Assembly (NCBI RefSeq): GCF_963678635.1
Contig: NC_087066.1
Coordinates: forward strand, 57,058,312-57,122,311
Length of the DNA: 64,000 bases
Direction: 5' to 3'
DNA from: Symsagittifera roscoffensis
Taxonomy: Eukaryota > Xenacoelomorpha > Acoela > Convolutidae
A program made the position numbers and the translations under genes. Positions within the stretch are counted from its first letter, which is position 1, and the number at the start of each line of letters is the position of its first letter. This document shows, one piece after another, positions 31,505 to 44,812 of this stretch. Under the pieces are notes generated by a model that saw nothing but the letters and a program-made list of their open reading frames with translations, made no database searches and was not told where the DNA came from.

Positions 31505-34493
31505 TCGCGTATTCTGTAAGAGTCGAGATCTAAAAAACCTCCTTCAGCATTATCGTAAACTATTTGTAAATTATCGGCAATTTTAAACAGATAGACATGA
31601 AAATAAATAAAATCTGAAAAAAAAAGAATAATGTAAGCATTTTCCGGTCAAGTTGATATCAAACGTTCTCAACAATCTCAGAAAATTGGTAAACACTTTT
31701 GATGGCAAACTGACCTTAATCGGACAATCCGGTAGTTTCAAGGTCTTTTGTCTAAAAAAATTTAATTTTATTTTTTTCACTTTCGCGCTATAATGTTGTC
31801 ATTAATTAAAGCGCGAACAACTTCCGCCCCCAAAGGAGCGAAAATTGTTCGATTTTTACGGCCAGTCAAGTTAGCGCCGTTATCGGACAAAGTTGGTGCC
31901 GTTATCGGACCAAATGAATGATGGAGTGTCTGTCGAATCCCATTACAAACAAACTCGTGTCCATGGATGAGACAATCCCAATATGTACAGCTCTTGGGGT
32001 CTTACATTTAAGAAGGAAGCACCATCGTTTTTCAAAACTCCTCCTGATTGAGACGCAAAAATCTAAGACGATTAGTAGTTGTCCGGCAACAACTCTATTT
32101 CATACCAGCGTTTGATTTGACAAGCTAGTTCGGTAATGTTTATATTGCACTTGAAGCAAGTGGAAAGCAAACCGGTAGATGTCGGCATTGGGCCACTCAA
32201 GACCCAGCCTATTGGAAGGCGAACAGCGACACCCGAAGTGTTTGAATGTGGCTCACTCTTAAAACACTCCTCGGGCCGAATAGCATGGAAGGAGTCTTGA
32301 CCTATTATTAAATCCGCATCCGCATTTGTTGGTCGTTTGGCGTTAAGGTGTGGTCTGTTTGGCGTTAAGGTGTGGTGCACTCTCGTATTCTGTAAGAGTC
32401 GAGATCTAAAAAACCTCCTTCAGCATTATCGTAAACTATTTGTAAATTATCGGCAATTTTAAACAGATAGACATGAAAATAAATAAAATCTGAAAAAAAA
32501 AGAATAATGTAAGCATTTTCCGGTCAAGTTGATATCAAACGTTCTCAACAATCTCAGAAAATTGGTAAACACTTTTGATGGCAAACTGACCTTAATCGGA
32601 CAATCCGGTAGTTTCAAGGTCTTTTGTCTAAAAAAATTTAATTTTATTTTTTTCACTTTCGCGCTATAATGTTGTCATTAATTAAAGCGCGAACATCTTC
32701 CGCCCCCAAAGGAGCGAAAATTGTTCGAGTTTTACGGCCAGTCAAGTTAGCGCCGTTATCGGACAAAGTTGGTGCCGTTATCGGACCAAATGAATGATGG
32801 AGTGTCTGTCGAATCCCATTACAAACAAACTCGTGTCCATGGATGAGACAATCCCAATATGTACAGCTCTTGGGGTCTTACATTTAAGAAGGAAGCACCA
32901 TCGTTTTTCAAAACTCCTCCTGATTGAGACGCAAAAATCTAAGACGATTAGTAGTTGTCCGGCAACAACTCTATTTCATACCAGCGTTTGATTTGACAAG
33001 CTAGTTCGGTAATGTTTATATTGCACTTGAAGCAAGTGGAAAGCAAACCGGTAGATGTCGGCATTGGGCCACTCAAGACCCAGCCTATTGGAAGGCGAAC
33101 AGCGACACCCGAAGTGTTTGAATCTGGCTCACTCTTAAAACACTCCTCGGGCCGATTAGCATGGAAGGAGTCTTGACCTATTATTAAATCCGCATCCGCA
33201 TTTGTTGGCCGTTTGGCGTTAAGGTGTGGTCTGTTTGGCGTTAAGGTGTGGTGCACTCTCGTATTCTGTAAGAGTCGAGATCTAAAAAACCTCCTTCAGC
33301 ATTATCGTAAACTATTTGTAAATTATCGGCAATTTTAAACAGATAGACATGAAAATAAATAAAATCTGAAAAAAAAGAATAATGTAAGCATTTTCCGGTC
33401 AAGTTGATATCAAACGTTCTCAACAATCTCAGAAAATTGGTAAACACTTTTGATGGCAAACTGACCTTAATCGGACAATCCGGTAGTTTCAAGGTCTTTT
33501 GTCTAAAAAAAATTAATTTTATTTTTTTCACTTTCGCGCTATAATGTTGTCATTAATTAAAGCGCGAACATCTTCCGCCCCCAAAGGAGCGAAAATTGTT
33601 CGAGTTTTACGGCCAGTCAAGTTAGCGCCGTTATCGGACAAAGTTGGTGCCGTTATCGGACCAAATGAATGATGGAGTGTCTGTCGAATCCCATTACAAA
33701 CAAACTCGTGTCCATGGATGAGACAATCCCAATATGTACAGCTCTTGGGGTCTTACATTTAAGAAGGAAGCACCATCGTTTTTCAAAACTCCTCCTGATT
33801 GAGACGCAAAAATCTAAGACGATTAGTAGTTGTCCTGCAACAACTCTATTTCATACCAGCGTTTGATTTGACAAGCTAGTTCGGTAATGTTTATATTGCA
33901 CTTGAAGCAAGTGGAAAGCAAACCGGTAGATGTCGGCATTGGGCCACTCAAGACCCAGCCTATTGGAAGGCGAACAGCGACACCCGAAGTGTTTGAATCT
34001 GGCTCACTCTTAAAACACTCCTCGGGCCGAATAGCATGGAAGGAGTCTTGACCTATTATTAAAACCGCATCCGCATTTGTTGGTCGTTTGGCGTTAAGGT
34101 GTGGTCTGTTTGGCGTTAAGGTGTGGTGCACTCTCGTATTCTGTAAGAGTCGAGATCTAAAAAACCTCCTTCAGCATTATCGTAAACTATTTGTAAATTA
34201 TCGGCAATTTTAAACAGATAGACATGAAAATAAATAAAATCTGAAAAAAAAAGAATAATGTAAGCATTTTCCGGTCAAGTTGATATCAAACGTTCTCAAC
34301 AATCTCAGAAAATTGGTAAACACTTTTGATGGCAAACTGACCTTAATCGGACAATCCGGTAGTTTCAAGGACTTTTGTCTAAAAAAATTTAATTTTATTT
34401 TTTTTCACTTTCGCGCTATAATGTTGTCATTAATTAAAGCGCGAACATCTTCCGCCCCCAAAGGAGCGAAAATTGTTCGAGTTTTACGGCCAG

Positions 34494-35118
34494 TCAAGTT
34501 AGCTCACCGGATCGGTTGGTGACTACGGCGGATAGGGTTATATTGTCTTTTCCGTAATTAAGCGTTTTTATACGAGCCAAAGAGTAGTGTCCCCTTGGGC
34601 TGCGTTCGTCAACAATCCACACTAAATCCCCTGTTTTTAAATTAACGTCACTATCATAATACTTATTGCGTTTAATCAGCGCTGGCACATAATCTCGAAG
34701 CCAACGACTGCAAATGCCGTTGGCGTAGCTTTGCGCTCGGATAGATTGCTTTTGATGGTCGAAGTGCTCCTGGCAAGAGAGAAGAGCTGCTAGTACTATT
34801 TCGGCCTAACAAAGAGTGATAAGAAGTTAAAAACTCAAAACCATATGGACTTGCACTTACTGATGTTAAAGGGCGAGCGTTCAGTGATTGATCTACGAGA
34901 CAGGAAGCTGTTTCAAGGACTTCGGGAGTGAGCTTCCTACTTCCTGTTATTGCGTAGAACACCCTTTTACTACACCGAACGAGACGTTCCCAAGAACCAC
35001 CGTGATGCGGAGCTGCCGGTGGGTTGAATTTCCACTCAATACCCTTTTTCGCCAATTCTGGGGATGCTTGTACGTTCCACGACTGAACACAGTTCAATAG
35101 TTCTTTCTCAGCTCCCAC
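34494..35118 (-). pseudogene. BEL/Pao integrase C-terminal fragment, array unit 5
   Basis: A near-identical copy of 30388-31012, displaced by 4106 bp, with the same two overlapping frames and the same truncation. Confidence 0.85.
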
Positions 35119-36177
35119 AAAGTTGGTGCCGTTATCGGACCAAATGACTGATGGAGTGTCTGTCGAATCCCATTACAAACAAACTCGTGTCCATGGATGA
35201 GACAATCCCAATATGTACAGCTCTTGGGGTCTTACATTTAAGAAGGAAGCACCATCGTTTTTCAAAACTCCTCCTGATTGAGACGCAAAAATCTAAGACG
35301 ATTAGTAGTTGTCCGGCAACAACACTATTTCATACCAGCGTTTGATTTGACAAGCTAGTTCGGTAATGTTTATATTGCACTTGAAGCAAGTGGAAAGCAA
35401 ACCGGTAGATGTCGGCATTGGGCCACTCAAGACCCAGCCTATTGGAAGGCGAACAGCGACACCCGAAGTGTTTGAATCTGGCTCACTCTTAAAACACTCC
35501 TCGGGCCGAATAGCATGGAAGGAGTCTTGACCTATTATTAAATCCGCATCCGCATTTGTTGGTCGTTTGGCGTTAAGGTGTGGTCTGTTTGGCGTTAAGG
35601 TGTGGTGCACTCTCGTATTCTGTAAGAGTCGAGATCTAAAAAACCTCCTTCAGCATTATCGTAAACTATTTGTAAATTATCGGCAATTTTAAACAGATAG
35701 ACATGAAAATGAATAAAATCTGAAAAAAAAAAAATAATGTAAGCATTTTCCGGTCAAGTTGATATCAAACGTTCTCAACAATCTCAGAAATTTGGTAAAC
35801 ACTTTTGATGGCAAACTGACCTTAATCGGACAATCCGGTAGTTTCAAGGTCTTTTGTCTAAAAAAATTTAATTTTATTTTTTTCACTTTCGCGCTATAAT
35901 GTTGTCATTATTTAAAGCGCGAACATCTTCCGCCCCCAAAGGAGCGAAAATTGTTCGAGTTTTACGGCCAGTCAAGTTAGCGCCGTTATCGGACAAAGTT
36001 GGTGCCGTTATCGGACCAAATGAATGATGGAGTGTCTGTCGAATCCCATTACAAACAAACTCGTGTCCATGGATGAGACAATCCCAATATGTACAGCTCT
36101 TGGGGTCTTACATTTAAGAAGGAAGCACCATCGTTTTTCAAAACTCCTCCTGATTGAGACGCAAAAATCTAAGACGA

Positions 36178-36560
36178 TTAGTAGTTGTCCGGCAACAACT
36201 CTATTTCATACCAGCGTTTGATTTGACAAGCTAGTTCGGTAATGTTTATATTGCACTTGAAGCAAGTGGAAAGCAAACCGGTAGATGTCGGCATTGGGCC
36301 ACTCAAGACCCAGCCTATTGGAAGGCGAACAGCGACACCCAAAGTTTTTGAATCTGGCTCACTCTTAAAACACTCCTCGGGCCGAATAGCATGGAAGGAG
36401 TCTTGACCTATTATTAAATCCGCATCGGCGTAGCTATACACAATTGGTTTGATTGGAGCAAGGTACGGATACTTGCTCTGTAAAACAGGGATATTGACGG
36501 TATTGGTACCGACTTTAAGTTCATTCTTGACAAATGCGACTTTTTTGAATCTGTTTTCAA
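36178..36560 (-). pseudogene. right-hand end of BEL array with longer protease fragment
   Basis: Same protease/RT lead-in fragment as other units, but it extends ~130 bp further into sequence matching 41785-41915 of the longer BEL element. It then breaks at about 36560 into repeat block S. No LTR on this side, so the array is truncated at its 5' (- strand) end. Confidence 0.7.
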
Positions 36561-38060
36561 CAAATACAAGTTAATTTTGCTCCGTCAAGTGGAGGATTAC
36601 AACAAAACCACACAATCTAACATTACGAGGCCAAACTGTGCACTGGATAGGAGCACAATTTTGGGTCTGTATGTTCCTGGATTCCAGAGACAAGTCTTTA
36701 TACATGCTAAAATATTGTTGGAACGATCAAAGAAAACGAAAGAACAAAAGAAGATCAAAGGGAGCGTCCTTGTTGCGGAATCCGCTTACAATGCACAAAA
36801 TGCACATTTTGGCCTCGTAATGAAGGACCACTTTATTCAACATCTCTCAAAGCATCCATCCAGGGACACACCATCTTATAAGAATAATTTTAAACCAGGA
36901 AGACCCTTAATTCAACATCCTCATTGGATGATTAAACCTTCAACGCCGATAAGTACCAGATTAAAATTATGAAATTAGAAAACTCCTCCTACCAAATCAT
37001 AAAAAAACTCCCTATTAAAAAAAACTAAGTTATTTGAGAATCAAATATTTGAAAACAGCATCCAGTAATGAACATTTGCATAAAAACAACCAACCACGCT
37101 TCATTTTTTCAAATGATGTCTTTCAAACCAAGTCTGATCAAATTTCTCAATACACATTGAAATCTATTTTTTATCACAACAATTTTTTTTTCATATTTTT
37201 TCAAAGATGTTTTTTTCTTCGATTTTACAGATAATCATAGTTCTTATTCAAACTTGATAGCTTTCCGGTCTTTAATTAAGGTCCTAAGAACTACTATCAA
37301 CTACTAAAAACTACTATCAAACCATCATTTTATTTATGAAATAGGAAAAAAAATGTCAAATTATTTAGAGAAACACAAAACAATTAAACAAAAATTCAAC
37401 AAAAAACTGAACCAGTTTCTCGCATGGTCTTCTTTGCTATATCAAATACGCCAGAAATGCGGAACTGGCTGGAAACACAAATTTCAAAACGTTTTCGCGG
37501 GTACCAAAAACTTAATAGAAAAACCATTACCACCACAAAACAAGAACAATTTTTCTTTAAAAAAAATTGCCACCATTATCATTCACAGCAAAAAGCTACA
37601 AAATTGATCAAAACAAACGCAGTTTCAGAAAAAGCAAAGACAAGCACCACGAACTGAATCTCGCAAAAAAAATTATGCAAAAACATTCTAGAAGAAACAG
37701 ATCCAACGCAAGTTAACAAATCCAAACGAAATTTTCAAAATTGGGGAAAAATTGAATTGAAAAATCTTCGATGAACAGGAACAGGTTTCGGCAATAAATA
37801 TCCTGTTTTTTCTCGTGGAGAACAAAATTTAGTAAGCGAACATAACAATACACTAGACATAATAAAATCATCTTGAACCCTGTTTCTTTCAGTTATCGTG
37901 TTTTTTTAAATTATTTTACATTTAACTTTTCTGATGTATATTTGATTTAAAGGATATATAGCCCTCATTTGTTTGGTAAAAATTTGGCTGTTGCTCCAAA
38001 AACATAGCCTTTATTTTACTTTGGGACCACGTGTAGGTCCTCTCGTGGCGGTCCTGTATA
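36560..38060. repeat. repeat block S, copy 2
   Basis: Diverged copy of 28451-29960 in the same orientation, ending with the same GTAGGTCCTCTCGTGGCGG segment just before a BEL LTR. No supportable gene. Confidence 0.7.
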
Positions 38061-38097
38061 TGGTCAACAAACTTGTTGGTCTTTTGACGTTAAGGTG

Positions 38098-38418
38098 TGG
38101 TGCACTCTCGTATTATGTAAGAGTCGAGATCTAAAAAACCTGCTTCAGCATTATCGTAAACTATTTGTAAATTATCGGCAATTTTAAACTGATAGACTTG
38201 AAAATAAATAATATAGGAAAAAAAGAATAATGTAAGCGTTTTCCGGTCAACATGATATCAAACGTTCTCAACAATCTCAGAAAATTGGTAAACATTTTTG
38301 ATCGCAAACTGACCTTAATCGGACAAACCGGTAGTTTCAAGGCCTTTTGTCTAAGATAATCTAATTTTAGTTTTTTCGCTTTCGCGCTATAATGACGTTA
38401 TTAATTTAAGCGCGAACA
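38098..38418 (-). repeat. BEL/Pao LTR (3' LTR)
   Basis: 321 bp, diverged from the array LTRs, with the same ends (TGTTCGCGC...GTGCACCA on the - strand) and a CCCCCAAAGGAG-type tract just inside. Confidence 0.8.
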
Positions 38419-38464
38419 TCTTCCGCCCCCAAAGGAGTGAAAATGGTGCGAGTTTTACGGCCAG

Positions 38465-39513
38465 TCAAGTTAGCTCCCCGGAGTGGTTGGTGACTAAGGC
38501 GGATAGGGTTATAATGTCTTTTCGGTAATTAAGGGTTTTTATACGAGCCAAAAGGTAGTGTCTCCTTGGGCTGCGTTTGTCAACAATCCACACTAAATCC
38601 CCTGTTTTTAAATTAACGTCACTATCGGAGTACTTATTGCGTTTAATCAGCGCTGGCACATAATCTCGAAGCCAACGACTGTAAATTCCGTTGGCGTAGC
38701 TTTGCGCTCGGATAGATTGCTTTCGATGGTCGAAGTGCTCCTGGCAAGAGAGAAGAGCAGCTAGTACTATTTCGGCCTAACAAAGAGTGATAAGGAGTTA
38801 ACACCTCAAAACCATATGGACTTGCACTTACTGATGTTATGGGGCGAGCATCTGGTGATTGTTCTACGAGACAGAAAATTGTTTCAAGGACTTCGGGAGT
38901 GAGCTTCCTACTTCCTATTACTGCGTAGAACACCCTTTTACAACACCGAACGAGACCTTCCCAAGAGCCACCGTGATGCGGAGCTGCCGGGGGTTGAATT
39001 TCCACTCAATACCCTTTTTCGCCAGTTCTGGGGATGCTTGTACGTTCCACGACTGAATACAATTCAATAGCTTTTTCTCAGCTCCCACAAAGTTGGTGCT
39101 GTTATCGGACCAAATGACTGATGGAGTGTCTGTCGAATCCCATTACACACAAACTAGTGTCCATGGATGAGACAATCTCAATATCAACAGCTCTTGTGGT
39201 CCTACATGTAATAAGGAAGCACCATCGTTTTTTCCAGAAATCCCCCTGATTGAGACGTAAAAGGTCCAAAATAATCAACACCACAGTTTGTGAAGGGAGG
39301 CTGGCGGTAACCAAGACTTTCAACTAGAAGCTCTGCCTTCATAGGTGTGACACTTTTGGCTTTGCGCTTACTACATTTAAGGCAGTGGATTTCAATAGAC
39401 TTTAATACTGAGCGAAGGTTCAAGATTGCATACTCTAAGTGAATTACAGCTCGCAGATAGTCTAAGAACTGTTGCTGATAGCGATGGTGATTATCACTTA
39501 CGAACAATTTCAC
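38465..39513 (-). pseudogene. BEL/Pao integrase, broken
   Basis: Three or more frames. 39513-39202 has the H...C-x2-C finger ('IHCLKCSKRKA') and 'NCGVDYFGPF' with the first catalytic Asp. 39323-39102 has 'RTTRAVDIEIVSSMDT'. 39005-38643 has 'PPAAPHHGGSWEGLVR' with the catalytic Glu. 38659-38465 is the C-terminal 'KTGDLVWIV' module. Frameshifts between them make it a pseudogene. Confidence 0.85.
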
Positions 39514-40624
39514 CAGAGTATGCCTTCCATTAAAACTTATTGGGTGTTTTGTGTCATATTTAGATTAAACTAAGTGGTGAAATCTCCCTGTTGAACAAAT
39601 GAGGAATGCACGACCAATAAACGGTGCATATGTGCGATACGACTAGACATTTTGACGAAATTGCCGCATGAACGGAGTAAATATTCCGCTTCAATTAATT
39701 CCTATTGGGAAATCAACAAAAGTCGTTGTTTGGCGGTTTCTATTTCAACCGGATCGGTTATATCCTTGACTTTAGTGCGGTAGTGCCGGTGTTTCGGACT
39801 CACTTTGAGCATGAAGCCAACCATTCGCTGGAGTCTACGAAACGAGCTGAGTTCTTACCATGCAAATAAAATGGGTTCTTTTTGCTTCTGTACAACGTTT
39901 GAAAAATTCGAGGCCTGCTCTAAACCTCAATTAAGGTCACAACGGGACCAGCCAGGCGGATTTTTTTAAAATGTACTTCTATGCTCGGCTTAAAAGGCCA
40001 CTCGCCATTTTTCAGCAGACTTGGCCCGTTCACCCAGCTGCATGTTTGATGGACTCCGCTGAGGTTTCTCTGGTTCCCGTATCAGCAGGGTTGTCCCCAC
40101 TCAAGACGTGAAACCACTGGTCTACGGTCGTACTTTCCAGAAATTCTCCAATCCGGTTTTGCTTACTATCTGAGTTTAACACCTGGAGCACAGTGGTGCT
40201 GTCAGCTCACATGAACGTGTTTGACACATGAATGGTTAGAGGTTTGAAGACACCTTCCTTCAAGCGGATAGCGAGTAACGCGGCCTGCAGTTTAAGCTTC
40301 GGGTTGGAAAGCGCTTTCATGGGCGCGACTCTTGCTTTTCTAAAGACGTAGGCAACTGAAGATTCCACACGGGCACGAAGAAAAGCTACAGCACAAAAAA
40401 CTTCTTCTGAGCTGCCACCGAAATGTGTAACTCAACACATTCAACTGGTGCGCTGAAGTAGCTTTGCTTTATACTCATTTTTCCTAGAGATGGCAAACCA
40501 GAGTGCCAGTCAAGAAATGTTGTCTTGATTTCAATGGGTGGCTCATCATTCCAATGTTGGCCATGAATGCGCCAGGTTTCCTTCAACAAAAATGGCGCTC
40601 CTACGGTATAGGGCGCTACGAGAT
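39514..40624 (-). pseudogene. BEL/Pao RNase H region, broken
   Basis: On the - strand from 40589: a linker ending 'ECVELHISVAAQKK', followed in other frames by RNase H-like pieces including an ADSTTVLQVLNS segment and a NPADTGTRE segment, typical of the BEL/Pao RNase H domain. Several stops and frame changes; no long frame remains. Confidence 0.7.
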
Positions 40625-41659
40625 TTACGGGTCGAAAACCGAAGATACGAAACTTAACACTGTTGGCTGTGTTATCGAATTTTTAAGTTCACGGCTGACA
40701 CCACGGCTTACGATCAAAAGGTCGTCGATATGGTCCCACTTCAGACCAAGAACATGTGAGGAATTATCCCCACAAGTAACAAAATTTTCATTTCCTTGTT
40801 GTGGTGCGTTTTCGGACGGGCTTAACTCATTATTAATTTTAGTGACGTTACTTATGAACTTATTTAACATAAAACCGCCTAGAGATAACAGAGTAATCAC
40901 CTCTTGACTCAATTGATATGTAACATCAGGATCCTCAAAGGAGTCTAGGTAGTCGTCCATATGAAAGTTCTCAAGAACCGCGGACGCTGCGTCAGGGAAG
41001 ATCGCCTGACTATCCATTGCAGTCCGTTGCAATGCATAATTTGCACACGTCGGCGAATCTCTCGCACCAAAGATAAGTCTGGTGTACTGGTGTACAACCA
41101 CATCGGCTGTGGGGTCCTCCCGCCACAAAAAACGAAGGGAAGGTTGCTCCTCTGGAAGGACTCCGACTTGTAGGAACATCCCTTCAATGTCAGCCGATAC
41201 GGCAAAATGATGTTGACGAAAACGGAGGAGAACGAACACAAGGTTTTGCAGTAGGCCGGGTCCTACTAGCAACGATTTGTTCAATGACGTACCATGGAAT
41301 TTTGACGCTCCGTTATGGACACACTTCACTTTACCAGGTTTGTTTGGGTTCACCACGGGATGGTTAGGAAGATACCACTTGCGTATGCTGTTGTTTGAAA
41401 AATTATTGGGAGGAACTTGAATCACGTATCGCTTAATCAAATCATCTTCGATAGTTTTTGAGTATTGATTTCTTAAGTGAAGATCTTTCGCTAAACGTTT
41501 TTCCAACGATTTTAACTGAATCAAAGACGATTTGTAGTTGTCTGGCAACAACTCTATTTCATGCCAGCGTTTGATTTGACAAGCTAGTTCGGTAACGTCT
41601 ATATTGCACTTGAAACAAGTTGAAAGGAAACCGGTAGATGTCGGCATTGGGCTTCTCAA
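40625..41659 (-). pseudogene. BEL/Pao reverse transcriptase
   Basis: 344 open codons with RT motifs: 'VKCVHNGASKFHG', 'AVSADIEGMFLQVGVLPEEQ' (first catalytic Asp), 'FGARDSPTCANYAL' and the active site 'FHMDDYLDSFEDP' (DD pair). The Tyr of YMDD is His here. The family is clearly BEL/Pao. Upstream protease/gag and downstream RNase H are in other frames, so the gene is part of a decayed pol. Confidence 0.92.
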
Positions 41660-41813
41660 GAACCAGCCTACAGCCTATTGGAAGGCGAACAGCGACGGGC
41701 GAAATGTTTGTATCGGGCTCACTCTTAAAATACTCCTCGGGCCGAATAGCATGGAAGGAGTCTTGACCTATTACTAAGTCTGCATCGGCGTAGCTATACA
41801 CAATTGGTTTCAT
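41559..41813 (-). pseudogene. BEL/Pao protease-RT junction
   Basis: 'DLVIGQDSFHAIRPEEYF' followed by 'SPVAVRLPIG', the counterpart of the array fragments, then a frame change into the RT frame. It shows that the array units derive from this subfamily. Confidence 0.8.
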
Positions 41814-41900
41814 TGCAGCAAGATACGGATACTTGCTCTGTAAAGCAGGGATATTGACGGTATCGGTACCGACTTTAAGTTCATCCTTGACAAATGCGAC

Positions 41901-42936
41901 TTATTCGAATCTGGATTCGAATCCATCCAAGATAGAAGATACCTTCATCTGAACTTGTTTCGTTTTAACAACAGTCGTTGTGTTAATACCGTTAACTGTG
42001 AGATCTAAATATCTACCGGAAAAGCTTAGACATTTGGCTAATTTAGCCCATATCCAGGAATGACTAGATGCTGAATCACACGATTTCAAACAATCAGCAC
42101 TCTGGAAATCGGTAGAAACTTGGAGTTTGATTATGGGTAGTAACCCTTTCGATGTTATGATTGAGGATTGGTCGTTCGAGATTGCGCAACTTACAACCAA
42201 CGGAGCGGGATTAGTGTCTGCATGATTCGAACTTGCATTTGGTATATTCTTGCTGACTGATTTTCTATCAGCGTTTGTGCTAAATTATCCGGCTCTGCAT
42301 TAGTTCCTGTTTGACCAGCACTGTGTCTTGTGTGACTATCGTTTTTGTCCGGATTTCGACTAGGATAAACACGTTCAGCACCATGGAGAAGTACACTATG
42401 GTTGCTAGTGTAACCTGGTTTAATGCATTCATTTGCTCTGGGACACTGCTGGAACGCGTGGTTCCCTTGTAAGTAGGAGAAGCAAAATTTGTTTTCCGCA
42501 GAGAATTTGCACATTGTGTTGAGGTTTTCTCCTTAAATGCAGAGCACTTCCACAAGGCATGTTTCGCCTTGCAGAGGATACAAAAAGGATATTCAAACTT
42601 TTTCTCAACTGTACTTTTCGTGGCAAAAACTTTCGTTACAGCTTTAGTTTTGGATGGCTCTTCAACTTTAGGCTTTCCAGCTACATTTTTTATTTGCTCA
42701 TGAGCATCTGCTTTTTCTTTTAACCAATTGTTAATGTCAATTTGGTTCGGACTTGACCAATTACGTTTCACGACACAAAGCGACCACGATTTTCTCATAA
42801 ATGGTGCAATTTTTGAAAGAGCTTGATTTAACGATGAGATGCTTTTCAAATCTTCTTCATAGTCAAGAGACCTAATGACAGCCACTAGACTTGAAATGGT
42901 CATCGAGGAGCTGATGATGTTCTCAAAGCTGTTCAT
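41901..42936 (-). pseudogene. BEL/Pao gag C-terminal part with zinc knuckles and protease start
   Basis: 42936-42280 is an open frame with helical gag sequence and a CX2CX3HX4C knuckle ('CILCKAKHALWKC'). The overlapping frame 42514-42191 has a second Cys/His cluster. 42200-41901 leads into the protease. The domains are those of BEL/Pao Gag, spread over three frames. Confidence 0.75.
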
Positions 42937-43173
42937 TCGAAGTTATGGGAAACTGGACCACTTATCAATGTGGGCCGTAATTAGGTTTTGTAGCGGGCCA
43001 AACTTTCTCTCTTGAGTTTTCAGAGCATCCTTATACATTCTTCCACTGTATGCGAACTATTCTGTGGCTGACTTAGCTTTTCCTGTGACTAGGATTTTTA
43101 AACAAGTTAGGTACACATCATCGCTTAAGGACGCTGCGTCTACAGAACTGTAAAACTGGCCAAACCATTCGTG

Positions 43174-44812
43174 TCATTGGAGAGGGTTGCCATCGTACTG
43201 GGCCAGCCTCCATTCAGGAAGGGGATCCTTCTTTGAGACTGACAAAGATTGGACTAAGTCATTTAGTGTCACGGCTTCCGGTTGAGGAGCTGGTTGCAAC
43301 GACGGCAATGTGTTGCTAGGATAAGCTGCAAAAGGTTGCTGCTGATATACGTAAATGTTTTCAGCTGATGCGTCGTGATTGGGAAACCCATAGTAAACGG
43401 TTCCACCACTTGATACGTGCGAGAGTTGTTGCTGAGATATTGGCGTTACGGATGAAAAAAACACCAACTGATGGGTTCGTGTTACCATCATTTGTTATCC
43501 CAGTGATACATTGGGCGATTGCGGGTGTCCACTGGGACATTAGTGGCACACTCGGCTGACTAATAACGGCAGACTGTCCGTTAAACGGATTATTCACTGA
43601 CGCAGGGTTGCTATACACGTTATGTGATAGCAAGTTTTGATTTCTGCAGGTTAAATTTGCGGGTGTCTGTGACAAAATGGCATGAGGGTGTATCCAGACT
43701 ATTGACTGGAGATGGCGGGCAAGTTTCCAACAGCTCGAGAATCGTTATTAAAGTTATTGACGGGGATATGTTTTATGGAAGACGAAGGATTGGGTACAGA
43801 GAAGTAACAGCATACCGAAGTATTGGTAGCTGCTGTTACAACTGAATTAAAAAATGACGATGTATTGTTTTCGTAAAGTGCAGCATTGTTTGAAATAGGC
43901 AATGACTGCGTTTCGGGCGCAGGTTTGGTGGATACAAAGCGCTTGATTACATTGCCATCGCTGAAGGAGACGGTTGATTAATAGGGATAACAACCAAGAT
44001 AACAACCTTGTTCATCACACCGAAGAGTCTGATTCGGCGACGATGGCCGAGCTGAAGTTACCGCTGTGGACACATTTCTGTGTTGATGCGAGCCACTTTC
44101 TGTATTTATAGAGGTTGAATATTTCGAAAATAATGGAACTACCTCGGGCTCGTTTTATTTTTCTAGTTTGTGATCAACCCAATCGTTTACCCTCTCAGAA
44201 CGACGATCAACCGAAGACGGCAGCTCGAGATGCTGATCTATTTCAGCCTCCTCGAGATATTCAATTTTAACCATTTTTGCTTGGGCTACTTTAATACAAT
44301 TTTCTTTGCTTCACTGTTCCATTTCAAGTCGACTTTTTTCCATTCGTAAACAGTATTCTTGATCTTTACGGTCAATTTCAAATTAAAATTCTTGTTGTTT
44401 TCGTTCCATCTCAATCTGATGTTGCTGCTCTTTGATGATGGCTTCCTGTTGTTTCAGTCTTAAGGTTGCTTAATGTTGTTTTTCCAATTCTTCTCGCTTC
44501 ATCCTCGCTAGGAGCAATTCTTTGCTGCGCTCACTGAGGGGTCAATGATTTCATTGAGGTTTGCTCCCTCGACCCAGATTTTGCCCATTTCGATGAAGCT
44601 TTTGAACGACTTTTGTCGCTGTCGAAGACTTCTGAAGTCCGAATAGACTCCATATGAGCGCGAGCCTTACCAGTTACTTCATCGTTAACTTTTACTATCC
44701 TATCCCACCATGCAGCCAACTCCGTTAGTAATTTGCTAGGTTGATCCATTTTATTAGCTAATATCACAAAATCATCATTCTTAGCTAATGTTTTTCGAGA
44801 ATACTCTTGCAA
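43174..44812 (-). pseudogene. BEL/Pao gag N-terminal half, broken
   Basis: Pieces on the - strand: 44812-44531 ('LLTELAAWWDRIVKVNDEV'), a coiled-coil Glu/Lys-rich stretch around 44500-44180, 43902-43699, 43675-43361 and 43491-43174, which ends 'LPEWRLAQYDGNPLQ', the usual entry to the conserved BEL gag domain. Stops separate the pieces. The section 43548-44812 is duplicated at 50682-51946. Confidence 0.7.

Larger units (their letters stand above)
30019..36560 (-). repeat. tandem array of internally deleted BEL/Pao elements
   Basis: Six units, each headed by a ~323-bp BEL LTR at 30019, 31497, 32373, 33249, 34124 and 35603. Units 1 and 5 are ~1479 bp and keep an integrase C-terminal half. Units 2, 3, 4 and 6 are ~876 bp and have lost 603 bp of it. 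Every unit fuses a protease/RT lead-in fragment to an integrase fragment, so the whole RT-RNase H region is missing. Units 1-4 repeat as units 5-6 onward with a 4106-bp displacement. Units are nearly identical, implying recent amplification. Confidence 0.9.

Noticed and set aside
30019-36560. CRISPR-like spaced repeats
   Set aside because: Units are hundreds of bases long with LTR and integrase content; no short repeat-spacer structure.
42001-42260. Possible tRNA near GGATTCGAATCC-like sequence around 41910
   Set aside because: No cloverleaf partner stems; the sequence is part of the BEL gag/protease frame.
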